Source: CAMYMQ01 sp963730305 (GTDB lineage: Bacteria > Pseudomonadota > Alphaproteobacteria > Bin65). From it: a DNA stretch of 64,000 nucleotides. The notes beneath the pieces are model-generated. The model searched no databases. It was not told where the DNA came from and saw only the letters and a program-made list of their open reading frames with translations. Below, one piece after another: positions 49,119 to 58,715 of the stretch; the first letter of the stretch is position 1; each line of letters opens with the position of its first letter. Both the position numbers and the translations under genes were made by a program. Where the stretch lies: the NCBI GenBank assembly GCA_963730305.1, contig CAVSRB010000002.1, forward strand, positions 124,001-188,000, given 5' to 3'.

Positions 49119-49815
49119 TCAGGCGCGGCCGACGCGGAAGCGCCGGTTGAGGGTGTAGACCAGCAGGAGGACGACGAAGCTGAACGCGATCATGCCGCCG
49201 GCGAGGATGTGGGCCTTGGTGTAGTCGAGCGTCTCGACATTCTCGTAGATCGCGATCGAGATCACCTTGGTCGCGCCCGGGATGTTGCCGCCGACCATCA
49301 GCACCACGCCGAACTCGCCGACCGTGTGGGCGAAGGTCAGCACCGCCGCGGTGACGTAACCGCGCAGCGCCAGCGGCGAGGCCACGGTCAGGAAGGCGTC
49401 GAACGGCGCGGCGCGCAGGGTCGCCGCCGCCTCCAGCGGCGCCCGGCCGACCGTCTCGAAGGCGGTCTGCAGCGGCTGGACCGCGAAGGGCAGCGAATAG
49501 ATCAGCGAGGCGACCACCAGTCCGGAGAAGGAGAAGGTCAGCGTGGTCCCGGTCAGCTCGACCCACAACCGGCCGATCGGCGCCGCCGGGCCGAGCAGCA
49601 CCAGCAGGTAGAAGCCGAGCACCGTCGGCGGCAACACCAGCGGCAGCGCGGTGACCGCCTCGATCGACCGGGCGCGCGCGCGACCGGGTATGGGCCAGCC
49701 ACCAGGCCAGCGGTGTGCCGATCAGCAGCAGGAGGACGGTCGTGATCGCGGCCAGCTCTAGGGTCAGCCGGACCGGCGGCCAGATCTCCGCCCAGATCAG
49801 CGTGGGGTCGGCCAT
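49119..49815 (-). CDS. modB: Molybdate ABC transporter permease (one frameshift)
   Basis: The reconstructed protein is about 231 residues with five or six membrane segments. LAAITTVLLLLIGTPLAWWL begins it; an extra base near 49672 breaks the frame after THTRSRAR-like sequence, and it continues SIEAVTALPLVLPPTVLGFY. The permease loop EAAATLRAAPFDAFLTVASP with LALRGYVTAAVLTFAHTVGE is the EAA motif that contacts ModC. It lies between modA and modC in one operon. Confidence 0.9.
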
Positions 49816-49828
49816 CAGCGGCCCGGCG

Positions 49829-50602
49829 TCATCCGCCGGTCCCGTAGCCGTACTTGGCCTTGACGGCGTCGGCCTGCGGGCCCTTCAGGAAGGCGAGGAA
49901 GGCGCGCGCGGCGGCGCTGGCCGCGCCCGGTTTCAGCAGCACGGCGTCCTGGGCGATCGGGGCGTAGAGCGTCTCGGGCACGATCCATCGCGAACCGTCG
50001 TTGTTGCGCACCACCTGGGACAAGGCGACGAAGCCGACCGCCGCGTTGCCCGTCCTGACGAACTGGAAGGTCTGGGCGATATTGTTGCCCTGCACGACCT
50101 TCGGCGACAAGCGCCGGTAGACGCCCAGCGCCTTCATCGCCTGGACCGCGGCGGCGCCGTAGGGGGCGGTGGCCGGGTTGGCGATCGCGATCTTGGCGAA
50201 CGTGCCGTGCCTGAGCGTCGACGGGCCGGTCACCAGGCCTTTCGTCATGCTGAACAGGACGATCTTGCCGGTGGCGTAGGTGAAGCGGCTGCCCGCAACC
50301 GCGAAGCCCGCCGCGACGGCCTTCTTCGGCCGCGCCTGGTCGGCGGCCAGGAACACCTCGAACGGCGCGCCCTGGGATATCTGGGCATAGAGCTGGCCGG
50401 TGGAGCCGAAGCTGAACAGGGCCTTGTGTCCGGTCGCCTTGGCGAACAGCGCGCCGATCTCCTTCGCCGCGGTGGTGAAATTGGCGGCGACCGCGACCTT
50501 GACCTCGTCGGCACGGCCCGGCGCGGCCGACGCGGCGACGACGCCGAGCGCGACCGTGGCCGCGGCGATCGCGGAAAGGGGACGGGGCGGCGGCAGGCGC
50601 AT
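49829..50602 (-). CDS. modA: Molybdate-binding periplasmic protein
   Basis: A 257-residue binding protein. Signal peptide about residues 1-31 (AAATVALGVVAASAAPGRA). The mature start DEVKVAVAANFTTAAKEIGA and FSFGSTGQLYAQISQGAPFE hold the Ser residues that bind the oxyanion; VFLAADQARPKKAV, IANPATAPYGAAAVQAM and FQFVRTGNAAVGFVALSQ follow. The ribosome site GAGGAA precedes it, and a 26-bp palindrome lies 14 bases before the start. Confidence 0.95.
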   Translation of the reverse strand: MRLPPPRPLSAIAAATVALGVVAASAAPGRADEVKVAVAANFTTAAKEIGALFAKATGHKALFSFGSTGQLYAQISQGAPFEVFLAADQARPKKAVAAGFAVAGSRFTYATGKIVLFSMTKGLVTGPSTLRHGTFAKIAIANPATAPYGAAAVQAMKALGVYRRLSPKVVQGNNIAQTFQFVRTGNAAVGFVALSQVVRNNDGSRWIVPETLYAPIAQDAVLLKPGAASAAARAFLAFLKGPQADAVKAKYGYGTGG

Positions 50603-50615
50603 GGAAGTTCCTCAT

Positions 50616-50641
50616 TCGATATGTTCATTAGAACATATCGA
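50616..50641. promoter_or_regulatory. ModE-type operator before modA
   Basis: An 11-bp perfect inverted repeat, TCGATATGTTC, ATTA, GAACATATCGA. The ATAT-containing arms and central gap resemble ModE boxes (consensus arms like CGNTATATA). Position between modE and modA fits repression of modABC when molybdate is plentiful. Confidence 0.8.
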
Positions 50642-50680
50642 CTCATAGCCATCGAGCGGCACGGACCGCAAGCGATATTT

Positions 50681-51046
50681 TCAGTCGGACATAACGGGCA
50701 GCAGCTTGCGCAGGGCTCTCAGGTCGTTCCGGGTCGCCTCGCGGGCGCGCGCTTCCATGCGGCGGTAGAGCGTCAGCACCCGCTTGCCGGTGGGCGTCAG
50801 CTCGGCCCCGCCGTGGGATTTCCCGCCCTTCGAGGTCTGCACCAGCGTCTGCCCGAAATAGCCGTTCAGCGTCTCGATCAGGCTCCAGGCGCGCTTGTAG
50901 CTCATGCCCAGGCTCCGGCCGGCCGCGGAGATCGAGCCGGTCGCCTCGACCGCTTCCAGCAGGTCGGCCTTGCCCGGGCCGATGGCGATGCCGGGGTCGA
51001 GGACGACGCGAAGGCGCGGGCCGGGCGGCGGGTCTTGTCGGGGCAT
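50681..51046 (-). CDS. ModE-like regulator, DNA-binding domain only
   Basis: A 121-residue LysR-type HTH protein. IAIGPGKADLLEAVEATGSI, SAAGRSLGMSYKRAWSLIET and FGQTLVQTSKGGKSHGGAEL are the ModE N-terminal domain; ELTPTGKRVLTLYRRMEARA is the dimerisation helix. There is no C-terminal molbindin (TOBE) pair, so it probably does not bind molybdate itself, or does so with another protein. It lies 78 bases upstream of modA on the same strand. Confidence 0.85.
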   Translation of the reverse strand: MPRQDPPPGPRLRVVLDPGIAIGPGKADLLEAVEATGSISAAGRSLGMSYKRAWSLIETLNGYFGQTLVQTSKGGKSHGGAELTPTGKRVLTLYRRMEARAREATRNDLRALRKLLPVMSD

Positions 51047-51121
51047 GCGTCTGGGCCGGTCTGGTTGGCGGGACGGCACAACAGATACCCCAGCGCGCGC
51101 GCCCAAAAAAGCGGATCGGAA

Positions 51122-51427
51122 TCAGTCGTCGGTGATGCGGCAGGTGGTCTCGTGGCCGGCGTCGATCAGGCGGGCGCTGCTGCCCTTGGTCCAGAAGGTG
51201 GTCTTGCCGTTGGTGTATTTGGCGCCCGAGGCGGCGCGCACCGCGGCGAGCATGACCCGGTGCTTGCCGATGGTCAGCAGCACCCGGCCGTTCTCGACGC
51301 CGAAGTCGGCAATCACCAACGTGCCGTTGGCGCACCTGTAGGCGACGGCGGTGTCGGCGGCGGCGTGGGTGGCGCCCGCCGTCAGGGCGAGGGCGAGGGC
51401 TGCGCCGGCGATGCTGGTCTTGGTCAT
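51122..51427 (-). CDS. MliC-family C-type lysozyme inhibitor
   Basis: A 101-residue exported protein. Signal peptide about residues 1-24. The mature domain shows VAYRCANGTLVIADFGVENG, VRAASGAKYTNGKTTFWTKG, SARLIDAGHETTCRI; the SGAKYTNG and FWTKG elements and two Cys are diagnostic for MliC/PliC (PF09864). It lacks the lipobox of classical MliC, so it may be free in the periplasm. It would protect against host or environmental lysozyme. Confidence 0.87.
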   Translation of the reverse strand: MTKTSIAGAALALALTAGATHAAADTAVAYRCANGTLVIADFGVENGRVLLTIGKHRVMLAAVRAASGAKYTNGKTTFWTKGSSARLIDAGHETTCRITDD

Positions 51428-51490
51428 GGGCCGATCATCCTTGCCGATCCATTGCCCCGGATTCTAGGCGCGCGGGGCGGGCGCCGGCAA

Positions 51491-52378
51491 TCATCGCGAC
51501 GTCGCGGTCTCCGCGCGCCGGGCGTTGTAGACGTTGACGTAGTTGCCCGCGAAGATGATCAGCGCGCCGATCAGCACGTAGATGTCGACGCCCTGGTTGT
51601 AGAGCAGGTAGCCGACCAGGAAGGCCAGCGGCAGGCGCATGAAGTCCATCGGCACGACGACGGTGGCGTCGGCCAGGGTCAGCGCCCGGGCCATGCAGTA
51701 GTGGGAGGTCAGGCCCGCCACCCCGACCGCCACGACCGCGACCCACAGCCAGCCCGACGGCCAGGCCCAGTCGATGACCCCGCCGGCGAAGCCGAGCGGC
51801 AGCTGGACCAGCGACATGTAGAAGATGATCGCCAGCGGCGTGTCGGTCGCGACCAGCCGCTTGGTGATGACGTAGGCGGACAGCGCGAAGGCGACCGCGG
51901 CCCACAGCACGGTGAGCTGGGCGACCTGCACCTCGGTCACGCCGGGCCGCAGGATGACCAGGATCCCGATGAAGCCGAGCAGGACGGTGACCGAGCGGAC
52001 CCGGGTGATCCGCTCGCCGAGCAGCAGCGCCGCGAGCAGCAGCGTCCAGATCGGCATGGTGAACTCGATCGCGAAGACCTCGGCGATCGAGATGTGGGCG
52101 ACGCCGTAGACCCAGCCCCACTGGCCGGTGAAGTGGACCGCGTTGCGCACGATCTGCAGCAGCGGCTGGGCAGTGCGGGCCAGGTGCCAGCCCTTCCAGG
52201 TCAGGATCGCCGAGACCAGGACCAGCCCGACCAGGCTGCGCCAGAACAGGATCTGGAACGTGTCGAGCTGCGCCGACAGCTCGCGCGCGGCCACGGCCAG
52301 GGCCAGGAACGAGAGCAGCGCGCCCACCATCCACAGGGCGGCGCGCAGCACCGCCGACGTCGAACCGCCTGTCGCCAT
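51491..52378 (-). CDS. DMT-superfamily (EamA) transporter
   Basis: A 295-residue membrane protein with ten predicted helices in two EamA repeats. Repeat 1: ILFWRSLVGLVLVSAILTW, FAIEFTMPIWTLLLAALLLG and LGFIGILVILRPG. Repeat 2: LWAAVAFALSAYVITKRL, SHYCMARALTLADATVV and LPLAFLVGYLLYNQGVD. It is a probable metabolite or drug exporter; no substrate can be given. It is divergent from msrA. Confidence 0.92.
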   Translation of the reverse strand: MATGGSTSAVLRAALWMVGALLSFLALAVAARELSAQLDTFQILFWRSLVGLVLVSAILTWKGWHLARTAQPLLQIVRNAVHFTGQWGWVYGVAHISIAEVFAIEFTMPIWTLLLAALLLGERITRVRSVTVLLGFIGILVILRPGVTEVQVAQLTVLWAAVAFALSAYVITKRLVATDTPLAIIFYMSLVQLPLGFAGGVIDWAWPSGWLWVAVVAVGVAGLTSHYCMARALTLADATVVVPMDFMRLPLAFLVGYLLYNQGVDIYVLIGALIIFAGNYVNVYNARRAETATSR

Positions 52379-52464
52379 GGGTCTCCTGCGGAATGGGGAT
52401 GGATTTCGTGCGGGCGCGCGCTAGCTTATCGTCACACCGGACATCCGCAAAAAGGAATTCGGCC

Positions 52465-53124
52465 ATGTTCTTCATGTCGCGGAAAAAGCTGGAAATGCCC
52501 ACCCCCGAGACCGCCCTGCGCGGCCGGTCGTCGCCGATGCCCATCGAGAACCGGCACTTCGTCAACGGCAACCCGATCGCGCCGCCGTTCCCGGACGGCA
52601 CCGAGCTGGCGCTGTTCGGCCTGGGCTGTTTCTGGGGCGCCGAGCGGGTGTTCTGGCAGGAGCCGGGCGTGTTCTCGACCGCGGTCGGCTACGCTGCCGG
52701 CTACACGCCCAACCCGACCTACGAGGAGGTCTGCTCGGGCCAGACCGGCCACAACGAGGTGGTCCGGGTCGTGTTCGAGCCGGCCAAGGTCAGCTACGGC
52801 CAGCTGCTCAAGCTGTTCTGGGAGAGCCACGACCCGACCCAGGGCATGCGCCAGGGCAACGACGTCGGCACCCAGTACCGGTCGGGCGTCTACGTCTATG
52901 GCGACGACCAGCGCCAGCAGGCCGAGGCGTCGAAGGAAGCCTACCAGGCCCAGCTCGGCGCCGCCGGCTACGGCCCGATCACGACCGAGATCCTCGACGC
53001 GCCCGAGTTCTACTACGCCGAGGACTATCACCAGCAGTATCTGGCCAAGAACCCGATGGGCTATTGCGGCCTCGGCGGCACCGGCGTGGCCTGCCCGGCA
53101 GGGGTCGGCGTCGCGGCGGAATAG
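52465..53124 (+). CDS. msrA: Peptide methionine sulfoxide reductase A
   Basis: A 219-residue enzyme that reduces the S-epimer of methionine sulfoxide. The catalytic Cys is in ALFGLGCFWGAERVFWQEPG, followed by GYAAGYTPNPTYEEVCSGQT, WESHDPTQGMRQGNDVGTQY and FYYAEDYHQQYLAKNPMGYC, which ends with the resolving Cys region. I start at 52465 because AAAGGAATT precedes it and MFFMSRKKLEMPTPETAL is the usual long N-terminus. Confidence 0.95.
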   Translation: MFFMSRKKLEMPTPETALRGRSSPMPIENRHFVNGNPIAPPFPDGTELALFGLGCFWGAERVFWQEPGVFSTAVGYAAGYTPNPTYEEVCSGQTGHNEVVRVVFEPAKVSYGQLLKLFWESHDPTQGMRQGNDVGTQYRSGVYVYGDDQRQQAEASKEAYQAQLGAAGYGPITTEILDAPEFYYAEDYHQQYLAKNPMGYCGLGGTGVACPAGVGVAAE

Positions 53125-53308
53125 CCCGGCGCGGCGATTCCACGCACGAAAATCGCGGATCGGCGCATCCCCGGCCATTGCCGGGGGGCGGGCCGATCAC
53201 GATAATGCGCGCGGTTTCGCCGATCCGTTCGGGTGCACCCTGCGATCCAGGTGTGGCGCCGGCCGGACCGTTGACCCGCGTCGCGTGAATTCGAGAGGTG
53301 CCCGAGAG

Positions 53309-54091
53309 ATGCTTTCCGACAAAGACCGCAAGAAGGCCGCCCAGAAGCTCCTGGACGCGGAGAAGAAGAAGAAGCAGGCGGTGCAGCTTTCGACCACCTT
53401 CCCGGACATCACCATCGACGACGCCTACGCGATCCAGAGCCTGGTGACCGAGAAGAAGGTCGCCGACGGCGCCAGGGTGATCGGCCACAAGGTCGGGCTG
53501 ACCTCCAAGGCCATGCAGCGCTCGTCCAAGATCGACGAGCCGGACTACGGCCACCTGCTCGACCACATGATGATCCAGACCGGCTCCAAGGTGAAACACG
53601 CCGACTATTGCGTGCCCCGGGTCGAGGTCGAGCTGGCCTTCGTCCTGGGCGAGCCGCTCAAGGGCCCCGGCGTCGGCCTGCTCGACGTGCTGCGCGCCAC
53701 CGAATACGTCGTGCCGTCGCTGGAGATCATCGACGCCCGGGTCCAGGACCCGCGCAAGATCTTCGACACCGTCTCCGACAACGGCGCGGCGGCGGGCATC
53801 GTCATCGGCGGCCGCCCGGTCGGCCCGATGGACGTCGACCTGCGCTGGGTCGGCGGCATCATGTACCGCAACGCCGACATCGAGGAGACCGGCATCGCCG
53901 CCGGCGTGCTCGGCCACCCGGCGCTGGGCGTGGCGTGGCTCGCCAACAAGGTCGGCAGCTTCGGCACGACCCTGGAGCCGGGCCACCTGATCCTGTCGGG
54001 CTCGTTCACCCGACCGGTCTGGGCGGAGCCGGGCGACACGCTGCACGGCGACTTCGGCGATCTCGGCACCGTCGCGGTCCAGTTCGTCTAG
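53309..54091 (+). CDS. HpaH-type 2-oxo-hydratase
   Basis: A 260-residue protein of the 2-oxopent-4-enoate / 2-oxo-hept-4-ene-1,7-dioate hydratase family, which adds water in meta-cleavage pathways. DDAYAIQSLVTEKKVADGAR and VIGHKVGLTSKAMQRSSKID lead to the metal-binding VEVELAFVLGEPL; EIIDARVQDPRKIFDTVSDN and the end ILSGSFTRPVWAEPGDTLHG complete the fold. The next gene is an HpcH-type aldolase, the enzyme that follows it in homoprotocatechuate breakdown. Confidence 0.92.
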   Translation: MLSDKDRKKAAQKLLDAEKKKKQAVQLSTTFPDITIDDAYAIQSLVTEKKVADGARVIGHKVGLTSKAMQRSSKIDEPDYGHLLDHMMIQTGSKVKHADYCVPRVEVELAFVLGEPLKGPGVGLLDVLRATEYVVPSLEIIDARVQDPRKIFDTVSDNGAAAGIVIGGRPVGPMDVDLRWVGGIMYRNADIEETGIAAGVLGHPALGVAWLANKVGSFGTTLEPGHLILSGSFTRPVWAEPGDTLHGDFGDLGTVAVQFV

Positions 54092-54139
54092 CTTCCTTTC
54101 CGGCGGCTTGAGCCGCCAACCTTCAAGAAAGCATCGCGC

Positions 54140-54906
54140 ATGGAACTCAAGCGGAACGCCTTCAAGCACGCCATCGCCGAGGGCAAGCTGCAGATCGGCC
54201 TGTGGAGCAGCCTGGCCAGCAACATCTCGACCGAGATCATCGCCAACGCCGGCTTCGACTGGATCCTGATCGACACCGAGCACACGCCCAACGAGGTGCC
54301 GGGCGTGATGTCCCAGCTCCAGGCGATGGTCGGCGGCACCGCCACCCCGATCGTCCGGCCGGCGTGGAACGACGCCGTGCTGTTCAAGCGCCTGCTCGAC
54401 ATCGGCAGCCAGTCGCTGCTGGTGCCCTACGTGCAGAACGCGGCGGAGGCGAAGCAGGCGGTCGTCCCAGACCCGCTATCCGCCGAGCCGGCATCCGCGG
54501 GGTCGCGGGCAGCACGCGGGCCGGGGGCTTCGGGCGGATCAAGGACTATCTCAAGACCGCCGACACCGAGATATGCCTGATCGCGCAGGTCGAGACCCCC
54601 TCGGCGATGGACGAACTCGAGAAGATCGCCGAGGTCGACGGGGTCGACGGCGTGTTCATCGGCCCGTCCGACCTGGGCGCGGCGATGGGCCATATCGGCC
54701 AAGCCGGCCACCCGGAGGTCCAGGCCGCGCTCAAGGACGCCGTCGACCGGCTCAAGGCCGTGGGCAAGCCGGCCGGCATCCTGACGCTCAACGAGGAAGA
54801 GGCGAAGCGCTACATCGACTGGGGCTATACCTTCGTCGCCGTCGGCATCGACCTCTCGCTGCTCGCCAAGTCCGCCGACGCGCTCGCCGCCCGCTTCAAG
54901 GGATAG
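54140..54906 (+). CDS. HpcH/HpaI-type aldolase (two frameshifts)
   Basis: The reconstructed protein is about 254 residues, a class II metal-dependent aldolase cleaving 4-hydroxy-2-oxo-diacids to pyruvate and an aldehyde. LQIGLWSSLASNISTEIIAN, FDWILIDTEHTPNEV (catalytic His), TPIVRPAWND (Arg), then after the break RGVAGSTRAGGFG, AQVETPSAMDELEKIAEVDG (metal-ligand Glu) and VFIGPSDLGAAMGHIG (Asp). Two extra bases, near 54470 and near 54485, break the frame. It is 48 bases after the hydratase. Confidence 0.87.
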
Positions 54907-54959
54907 GTCGGACAGAGCCTCAACCCTGGGCCGGCGCGCCCGCCCGGAGCCAGCCACCG

Positions 54960-56955
54960 ATGCCCGACACCCTCTATCCGCACCTGTTCGCGCCCATCAC
55001 GGTCGGCACCCAGACCCTGCCGAACCGCATCCTGATGGGCTCGATGCACACCTGCCTGGAGGAGGCCGAGGGCGGCATGCCGCGGCTCGCCGCCTTCTAT
55101 GGCGAGCGCGCCCGCCACGGCTGCGCGCTGATGGTCACCGGCGGCTTCTCGCCGACCTGGGAGGGCCGGATGATGCCCGGCCCCGGCACCTTCGAGACGC
55201 GAAGAACAGGCCGCGGCGCATCGGGTCATCCCGGAGGCGGTCCACGCCGAGGGCGGGCGCATCCTGCTCCAGCTCCTGCACAGCGGCCGCTACGGCTACC
55301 ACCCCGACATCGTCGCGCCGTCGCCGATCAAGTCGCCGATCAACCGCGACACCCCGCGCGCGCTCGACGAGGCCGGGATCGAGGCGACGATCGAGGCCTA
55401 TGCCCGCTCGGCCGCGCTGGCCGAGGCGGCCGGCTACGACGGGGTCGAGATCATGGGGTCGGAGGGCTACCTGATCTCCCAGTTCGTCGCGCTCCACACC
55501 AACAAGCGCGAGGATCGCTGGGGCGGCAGTTTCGAGAACCGTATCCGCTTCCCGCTCGAGGTCGTGCGGCGGACCCGCGCGGCGGTGAGCCGCGACTTCA
55601 TCATCTTGTACCGGATCTCGGTCCTCGACGGTATCGAGGGCGGGCTCGAGCCCGACGAGATCGCCGCCTTCGCCAAGGCGATCGAGGAAGCCGGCGCCGA
55701 CCTCATCAATTCGGGCATCGGCTGGCACGAGGCGCGTTTCCCGACCATCGCCCAGGCGGTCCCGCGCGGCGGCTACGCTTGGGCCACCGCGCGGCTGATG
55801 GGCGCGGTCTCGGTGCCGCTGATCGCGACCAACCGGATCAACACGCCGGACAAGGCCGAGGACATCCTCGCCGCCGGCCAGGCCGACATGGTCTCGATGG
55901 CGCGGCCCTTCCTCGCCGACCCCGCCTTCGTCGAGAAGGCGCGCGAAGGGCGGGCCGACGACATCAACACCTGCATCGCCTGCAACCAGGCCTGCCTCGA
56001 CCAGTATTTCATCGACCAGCCGGTCTCCTGCCTGGTCAACCCGCGCGCCTGCCGCGAGACCGAGCTGACCTGGGGACCCGCCGCCGCGCCCAAGAAGGTC
56101 GCCGTCGTCGGCGCCGGCCCGGCCGGCCTCGCCGCGGCCACCGTCGCCGCCGAGCGGGGCCACGCGGTCGCCCTGTTCGAGGCCGGCGACGCGATCGGCG
56201 GCCAGTTCACCCTGGCCCGGCGGATCCCGGGCAAGGAGGAGTTCGAGGAGACCCTGCGCTACTTCCGGCGGCGGCTCGACCAGCTCGCCGTCGACGTCCG
56301 GCTGCACACGGTGGCGGGCAGCGACGATCTTGCCGCCTTCGACGAGATCGTCCTGGCCACCGGCGTCTCGCCGCGGGTGCCGGCGATCGACGGTATCGAA
56401 CATCCGATGGTCATGGGCTACGCCGACCTCTTGTCGGGCGCGCGCCAGGCGGGCGAGCGGGTCGCCATCATCGGGGCGGGCGGCATCGGCGTCGACGTCG
56501 CGCTCTACCTGGTCGAGGCCGGCCACCGCAGCCACCTCGATCCGGACGAATTCCGCGCCACCTGGGGCGTCGGTATGGCGCCGAAGCCGCCGGCGCCCGC
56601 GCACATGGTCACCCTGCTGCAACGCAGCGAGGGTCGCATGGGCGCGGGGCCGGGCAAGACCACCGGCTGGGTCCACCGCATGAGCCTGGTGCGCGCCGGG
56701 GTCGAGATGATCGCTGGGGCGACCTACGAGCGCATCGACGACGCCGGCCTGCATATCACGGTCGACGGCGAGCCACGGCTTGTCGCCTGCGACACTGTCG
56801 TGATCTGCGCCGGCCAGGAGCCGCTGGCCGACCTCGCCCCGGCGCTGGAGGCGATGGGCAAGCCGGTCCACCTCGTCGGCGGCGCTCGGCTCGCCGGTGA
56901 GCTCGACGCCGAGCGCGCGATCCTGGAGGCGACCACGGTGGCGGCGGCGCTATAA
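54960..56955 (+). CDS. NADH:flavin oxidoreductase/FAD-dependent fusion, 2,4-dienoyl-CoA reductase-like (one frameshift)
   Basis: The reconstructed protein is about 664 residues. The N-terminal FMN TIM barrel has LFAPITVGTQTLPNRILMGS, GRILLQLLHSGRYG, GYDGVEIMGSEGYLISQF and GADLINSGIGWHEARFPTIA. A 4Fe-4S cluster site CIACNQACLDQYF with a later Cys in SCLVNPRAC comes next. The C-terminal FAD/NAD domain has VAVVGAGPAGLAAATVAAER and VAIIGAGGIGVDVALYLVEA. An extra base near 55201 breaks the frame before EEQAAAHRVIPEAV. It reduces an enoyl or dienoyl compound; the substrate is unknown. Confidence 0.92.
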
Positions 56956-57040
56956 AGCGTAGGTGCACGCGCGAGGTGGCCATTCCGCCGCGCGCGCAAT
57001 AGGCTCGCCGCGAGGCGGCTTCCGGGAGACGGTCGGAGCG

Positions 57041-58677
57041 ATGCAGTCCGAATTCGCCAACGCCCCCAGCATCGGGCAATTCGACTACGTGATCGTCGGC
57101 GCCGGCTCGGCGGGCTGCGTGCTGGCCAACCGGCTGTCGGCCGACCCGTCGGTCCGCGTCCTGCTGCTCGAGGCGGGCGGCAAGGACAACTATATCTGGA
57201 TCCGCATCCCGATCGGCTACCTCTACACCAAGGGCAACCCGCGCACCGACTGGTGCCTGACCACCGAGCCCGAGCCCGGCCTCAACGGCCGCGCCATCGA
57301 CTACACCCGCGGCAAGGTGCTGGGCGGCTGCTCGTCGATCAACGGCATGATCTACATGCGCGGCCAGGCGCGCGATTACGACCAGTGGCGCCAGCTCGGC
57401 AACGCGGGCTGGGGCTGGGACGACGTGCTGCCCTATTTCCTCAAGCACGAGGACCACTATGCCGGCGCCACCGAGATGCACGGCGCCGGCGGCGAGTGGC
57501 GGGTCGAGGAGCAGCGCCTGCACTGGGACATCCTCGACGCCTTCCGGGTCGCGGCCGAACAGGTCGGCATCCCCAAGACCCCGGACTACAACACCGGCAC
57601 CAACGAGGGCTCGGCCTTCTTCCAGGTCAACCAGCGCCGTGGCACGCGCTGGTCGGTGGTCGACGGCTTCCTCAAGCCGGCGATGGCGCGGCCCAACCTG
57701 ACCGTGCTGACCCACGCCCACACTGCGCGGATCGTCTTCGACGGCAAGCGGGCCAGCGGGATCGCCTTCTGGCACCAGGGCAGGCCGGCCCGCGCCGAGG
57801 CAGCGGGCGAGGTGATCCTGTCGGCCGGCGCGGTCGCCTCGCCGCAACTGCTGGAGCTGTCGGGGATCGGCCGGGGCGAGGTGCTCAAGGCGCACGGCAT
57901 CGACGGTCTTTCACGCGCTGCCCGGCGTCGGCGAGAACCTGCAGGACCACCTGCAGCTCCGCATGATCTTCAAGGTCCGCGACGCGGTGACCCTGAACCA
58001 GCAGGCCAACTCGCTGGTCGGCAAGCTGCGCATGGGGCTCGACTATCTTCTGTTCAAGCGCGGCCCGCTGACCATGGCGCCGTCGCAGCTCGGCCTGTTC
58101 ACCAAGAGCGACCCGGCGCTGGAGACGCCCGACCTCGAGTTTCACGTCCAGCCGCTGTCGCTCGACAAGTTCGGCGAGCCGCTGCACCGCTTCCCGGCGA
58201 TCACGCCGTCGGTGTGCAACCTGCGGCCGGAGAGCCGCGGCTCGATCCACATCAAGGACCCGGACCCGCGCGCGGCGCCGGCGATCCGGCCCAACTACCT
58301 GACCGCGCCGGCAGACCGGCAGGTCGCCGCCCGGTCGCTGCGGCTGACCCGCGCGATCATGGCGGCGCCCGCGCTGGCCCGCCACGCGCCCGAAGAGATC
58401 CTGCCGGGCCCGGCGGTCGAGAGCGACGAGCGACCTGGCCCGCGCGGCCGGGGACGTCGGCACGACCATCTTCCATCCGGTCGGCACCTGCAAGATGGGC
58501 GACGACCCGGCGGCCGTGGTCGACGACCGGCTGCGGGTCCACGGACTGGACGGGCTGCGCGTGGTCGACGCCTCGATCATGCCGACGATCACCTCGGGCA
58601 ATACCAACAGCCCGACCATCATGATCGCCGAGAAAGCCGCCGAGATGGTTATTGCCGACCGGCGCGCGAAGGCCTAA
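57041..58677 (+). CDS. GMC-family FAD oxidoreductase (two frameshifts)
   Basis: The reconstructed protein is about 544 residues, an alcohol or choline dehydrogenase type. FAD motif YVIVGAGSAGCVLANRLS, the GMC signature GKVLGGCSSINGMIYMRGQA, second signature GAVASPQLLELSGIG, the active-site His in FHPVGTCKMG and the second His/Asn region GNTNSPTIMIAEKAAE. Extra bases near 57905 (before FHALPGVGENLQDH) and near 58430 (before DLARAAGDVGTTIF) break the frame. It is 85 bases after the flavin oxidoreductase. The substrate is not known. Confidence 0.9.
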
Positions 58678-58715
58678 ATCCGATCATGGTTCATTATTGA
58701 GGGAGGCTTGGCGCC

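Noticed and set aside
49715..54091. A 1458-codon plus-strand open frame
   Set aside because: It runs antisense through modB, modA, modE, mliC and the EamA gene and out of frame through msrA before joining the hydratase frame. Only the last 260 codons (53309-54091) are a gene; the rest is a high-GC shadow.
54573..56900. A 775-codon frame taken as one protein
   Set aside because: It joins an out-of-frame part of the aldolase to the start of the flavin oxidoreductase and then leaves the correct frame at about 55201.
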